NCBI GenBank assembly: GCA_900074725.1
Contig: LT598458.1
Coordinates: forward strand, 1,178,001-1,242,000
From: Lachancea dasiensis
Taxonomy: Eukaryota; Ascomycota; Saccharomycetes; Saccharomycetales; Saccharomycetaceae
Reading direction: 5' to 3'
Length of the DNA: 64,000 bases
Below, in pieces: positions 61,890 through 64,000 of this stretch. The first letter of the stretch is position 1, and each line of letters begins with the position of its first letter. Under the pieces are notes generated by a model. That model was not told the origin of the DNA. It saw only the letters and a list, made by a program, of their open reading frames with translations, and ran no database searches. The position numbers were made by a program, and so were the translations under genes.

Positions 61890-64000
61890 ATGTCTCAGGA
61901 AACTTTTGAATTTCAAGCTGAGATCACTCAGTTGATGAGTTTGATCATCAACACTGTGTACTCCAACAAAGAAATCTTTTTGAGAGAATTGATCTCGAAT
62001 GCTTCCGATGCTTTGGACAAAATTAGATACCATGCTTTGTCTGAACCCAAGCAGCTAGAAAGTGAGCCTGAGTTGTTCGTCAGAATCACGCCTAGACCAG
62101 AAGAAAAGGTGCTAGAAATCAGAGATTCCGGTATTGGTATGACTAAAGCTGACTTGATCAACAACTTGGGTACGATCGCTAAGTCTGGTACCAAAGCCTT
62201 CATGGAAGCCCTTTCCGCTGGTGCCGATGTGTCGATGATCGGTCAATTCGGTGTTGGTTTCTACTCGCTATTTTTGGTTGCCGACAAAGTTCAAGTCATT
62301 TCCAAGCACAACGACGACGAGCAATACATCTGGGAATCCAATGCTGGTGGCTCCTTTACCGTTACTCTAGACGAACAAAATGAAAGACTCGGAAGAGGTT
62401 CCGTCTTGAGACTTTTCTTGAAGGAAGACCAACTTGAGTACTTGGAGGAAAAGAGAATCAAGGAAGTTGTCAAGAGACACTCCGAGTTCGTTGCCTACCC
62501 AATCCAATTGTTGGTCACCAAGGAGGTTGAAAAGGACGTCCCTGTTGCCGAGGAAGAAAAGAAAGAAGAAGAGGCCGACGCCGACGACAAGAAGCCAAAG
62601 CTTGAAGAAGTCGATGAAGAAGAAGACTCCGAAAAGAAGGAGGAGACTAAAAAGATCAAGGAAAACGTCCAAGAGCTTGAAGAACTAAACAAAACCAAGC
62701 CTTTGTGGACTAGAAACCCATCTGACGTTTCTCAGGAAGAGTACAATGCTTTCTACAAGTCCATCTCTAACGACTGGGAAGACCCATTGGCCGTCAAGCA
62801 CTTCTCTGTTGAAGGTCAACTAGAATTCAGAGCAATCTTGTTCGTCCCTAAGAGAGCTCCTTTCGACGTGTTCGAGTCTAAGAAGAAGAAGAACAACATC
62901 AAGTTGTACGTGCGCCGTGTTTTCATCACAGACGAAGCTGAAGAATTGATCCCAGAATGGTTGAGCTTCGTTAAGGGTGTGGTCGACTCTGAGGACTTGC
63001 CATTGAACTTGTCCAGAGAAATGTTGCAACAAAACAAGATCATGAAGGTTATCAGAAAGAACATCGTTAAGAAATTGATCGAAACTTTCAACGAAATTGC
63101 TGAAGACTCTGAACAATTCGACAAGTTCTACTCCGCTTTCGCCAAGAACTTGAAGCTTGGTATCCACGAAGACACCCAAAACAGAACCGCTTTGGCTAAG
63201 CTATTGCGTTACAACTCTACCAAGTCTGTTGACGAACTAACCTCTCTAACCGACTACATCACCAGAATGCCAGAACACCAAAAGAACATCTACTTCATCA
63301 CTGGTGAATCCATGAAGGCTGTTGAAAAGTCCCCATTCTTGGATGCTTTGAAGGCCAAGAACTTCGAAGTTTTGTTTTTGGTCGACCCAATTGACGAATA
63401 CGCTTTCACTCAATTGAAGGAATTCGAAGGTAAGCAATTGGTTGACATTACCAAGGACTTCGAGTTGGAAGAAACCGAAGAAGAAAAGGCCCAAAGAGAA
63501 GAAGAAGCCAAGCAATACGAACAGTTGGCCACCGCCCTAAAGGAAGTCTTGGGTGAACAGGTTGAAAAGGTTGTTGTTTCCCACAAGTTGATCGATGCCC
63601 CAGCAGCCATTAGAACCGGTCAATTCGGCTGGTCCGCTAACATGGAAAGAATTATGAAGGCTCAAGCTTTGAGAGATTCCTCCATGTCTTCTTACATGTC
63701 TTCCAAGAAGATCTTCGAAATTTCTCCAAAATCGCCAATCATCAAGGAATTGAAGAAGAGAGTCGAAGAAAATGGTGCCCAGGACAAGACTGTCAAGGAC
63801 TTGACCACCCTATTGTACGAAACTGCCCTATTGACCTCTGGTTTCACCTTGGAAGAGCCAGCTTCTTTTGCCACCAGAATCAACAGGTTGATTTCTTTGG
63901 GTTTGAATATCGATGAGGATGAAGAAGAGGAAGCTGCTCCAGAAGCCGCTACCGAGGCTCCAGTCGAAGAAGTCACCGCTGAAACTGAAATGGAGGAAGT
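61890..64000 (+). CDS. HSP82: Hsp90 molecular chaperone, cut by window end
   Basis: The frame starts [23 protein letters not shown] at the ATG at 61890 and runs open to the last base, giving 703 full codons. The last residues read AETEMEE plus the first two bases of a Val codon, so the protein should end MEEVD at residue 705, the TPR-co-chaperone docking motif. The ATPase domain shows [22 protein letters not shown] and [17 protein letters not shown]. The charged linker (about 210-260) is rich in Glu, Asp and Lys. The middle domain has the catalytic Arg loop [10 protein letters not shown], and the C-terminal dimer domain contains [24 protein letters not shown]. One gene stands for the WGD pair HSP82 and HSC82. 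Confidence 0.98.
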   Translation, partial: MSQETFEFQAEITQLMSLIINTVYSNKEIFLRELISNASDALDKIRYHALSEPKQLESEPELFVRITPRPEEKVLEIRDSGIGMTKADLINNLGTIAKSGTKAFMEALSAGADVSMIGQFGVGFYSLFLVADKVQVISKHNDDEQYIWESNAGGSFTVTLDEQNERLGRGSVLRLFLKEDQLEYLEEKRIKEVVKRHSEFVAYPIQLLVTKEVEKDVPVAEEEKKEEEADADDKKPKLEEVDEEEDSEKKEETKKIKENVQELEELNKTKPLWTRNPSDVSQEEYNAFYKSISNDWEDPLAVKHFSVEGQLEFRAILFVPKRAPFDVFESKKKKNNIKLYVRRVFITDEAEELIPEWLSFVKGVVDSEDLPLNLSREMLQQNKIMKVIRKNIVKKLIETFNEIAEDSEQFDKFYSAFAKNLKLGIHEDTQNRTALAKLLRYNSTKSVDELTSLTDYITRMPEHQKNIYFITGESMKAVEKSPFLDALKAKNFEVLFLVDPIDEYAFTQLKEFEGKQLVDITKDFELEETEEEKAQREEEAKQYEQLATALKEVLGEQVEKVVVSHKLIDAPAAIRTGQFGWSANMERIMKAQALRDSSMSSYMSSKKIFEISPKSPIIKELKKRVEENGAQDKTVKDLTTLLYETALLTSGFTLEEPASFATRINRLISLGLNIDEDEEEEAAPEAATEAPVEEVTAETEMEE

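Overview
This is a gene-dense stretch of budding-yeast nuclear chromosome (family Saccharomycetaceae). It holds about 27 well-supported protein genes, nearly all intronless, two tRNA genes and short intergenic spaces. The gene content points to a lineage that did not undergo the whole-genome duplication (WGD). Single genes stand where Saccharomyces cerevisiae has WGD pairs: cytosolic/mitochondrial ArgRS, PAL1/PAL2, MMT1/MMT2, GRE1/SIP18, CET1/CTL1, YPL229W/YMR181C, SSO1/SSO2 and HSP82/HSC82. Genes that are split between sister tracks in S. cerevisiae are also interleaved here. Gene order and protein similarity suit Lachancea or a near relative, but the genus is an inference. S. cerevisiae names and positions are from memory.

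Region 1 (1-17.8 kb) matches the S. cerevisiae chromosome IV (YDR341C-YDR349C) and VIII (YHR091C-YHR098C) sister tracks. It carries a probably dual-targeted ArgRS, a hexose transporter with an Rgt1-type promoter, SVF1, tRNA-Asp, MRP1, PAL1 (with a newly resolved 547-bp intron), SFB3 and YPS7. Region 2 (from 19.3 kb) matches the chromosome XIII (YMR175W-YMR186W) and XVI (YPL223C-YPL240C) tracks. It carries a hydrophilin, ECM5, MMT1/2, YPL225W (CHP1), YMR178W, NEW1, SPT21, ALG5, CET1, a YPL229W/YMR181C homologue, FAS2, SSO1/2, NSL1, VMA11, RVB2, ENV7, ADD37, SUI3, YAR1, RTP1 and HSP82, which is cut by the window end two codons short. The two blocks meet around tRNA-Met(CAU), next to a perfect 28-bp palindrome.

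The genes do not form one pathway. They are housekeeping functions: translation and ribosome biogenesis (ArgRS, NEW1, SUI3, YAR1, CHP1, MRP1), secretion and membrane (SFB3, SSO, YPS7, ALG5, VMA11, ENV7), chromatin and transcription (ECM5, SPT21, CET1, RVB2, RTP1), lipid synthesis (FAS2) and stress (hydrophilin, SVF1, HSP82). Several promoters carry recognisable regulon signatures: Rgt1 sites at HXT, PAC/RRPE at NEW1 and YAR1, MCB/SCB at SPT21, and a heat-shock element at HSP82.

No intact mobile element, CRISPR array or obviously novel multi-gene system is visible. The most interesting unexplained spots are a promoter-like site followed by hairpins but no gene (48.27-48.65 kb), the 28-bp palindrome (18.36 kb), and coding-like debris between CET1 and the YMR181C homologue (39.35-40.03 kb).
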